41,989 bases of DNA from Kiritimatiellia bacterium (lineage in GTDB: Bacteria; Verrucomicrobiota; Kiritimatiellia; RFP12; UBA1067), in the NCBI GenBank assembly GCA_017962315.1, contig JAGCVN010000142.1, forward strand, positions 1 to 41,989, in the 5' to 3' direction. How positions within the stretch are numbered: the first letter of the stretch is position 1; every line of letters begins with the position of its first letter. The notes under the pieces were generated by a model. The model saw nothing but the letters and a program-made list of their open reading frames with translations. It did not search any database and was not told where the DNA came from. Positions 41,911 to 41,989 of the stretch are shown piece by piece. Made by a program: the position numbers and the translations under genes.

Positions 41911-41989
41911 CTGTCTTTCGGTGTCATTGAGGTGCCTGGCGTACCACTGGCATAGCCGGAGGGGAAGGGGCGGGAGCGTCCCCGAAGGG

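Noticed and set aside
1..41989. tRNA, rRNA or insertion-sequence transposase genes
   Set aside because: None recognised on either strand.

Overview
The window is a GC-rich, densely packed bacterial chromosome segment with 25 intact protein-coding genes after the first two, 27 in all, plus one degraded gene. No rRNA or tRNA was seen. The gene mix suggests an uncultured, probably gut or rumen, member of the Kiritimatiellota (Verrucomicrobia-Lentisphaerae side of the PVC group). This is inferred from content only: secreted glycosidases (DUF4838, GH43-like, GH28 fusion, GHL10, GH2) interleaved with housekeeping genes, a short-form ArgC, a Prc-type protease, and secreted proteins with low-complexity Ala/Gly/Lys repeats. 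No marker gene in the window settles the phylum.

Layout. Positions 1-3338 hold a MacB/LolD-like ABC ATPase and a two-module FtsX-type permease. Positions 3335-9075 hold a sigma70-type promoter, citrate synthase, an MscS channel, a GT10 fucosyltransferase-like enzyme and a DUF4838 glycosidase-like protein, with short gaps or an ATGA overlap. Positions 9080-13677 are a core block: dnaN, a DivPAP-family protein coupled to it by ATGA, rpoD, and a membrane-anchored RRM protein, closed by a strong terminator. A CpaB-like gene and uppS lie on the minus strand. uppS diverges from argC, and both genes have good -10 boxes only 7-9 bases before the start codon, which suggests leaderless mRNAs. A secreted M16C peptidase and a GH43-like protein follow.

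Positions 20698-21497 are a frameshifted and internally deleted AAA-ATPase/PD-(D/E)XK gene. A 1275-residue GH28 plus (alpha/alpha)6-barrel fusion follows. A 501-bp non-coding gap (25436-25936) then contains at least six consecutive hairpins and looks like a structured RNA or an element remnant. Next come a membrane NERD protein overlapping a Prc-type protease, then dapF and a GHL10 glycosidase. The minus strand from 38378 to 31640 reads argH, GH2, trkA, trkH almost without gaps.

The right end (38551-41989) is accessory in character. It has a secreted repeat-domain protein, a four-helix-bundle (S23/Avd-like) gene bracketed by two inverted 9-bp minisatellite arrays, and a secreted C-type-lectin-fold protein. 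The tail of that protein looks like the variable region of a diversity-generating retroelement (DGR) target. No reverse transcriptase or template repeat is in the window, so an orphan, trans-acting or decayed DGR-like locus is the best candidate for an undescribed system here.
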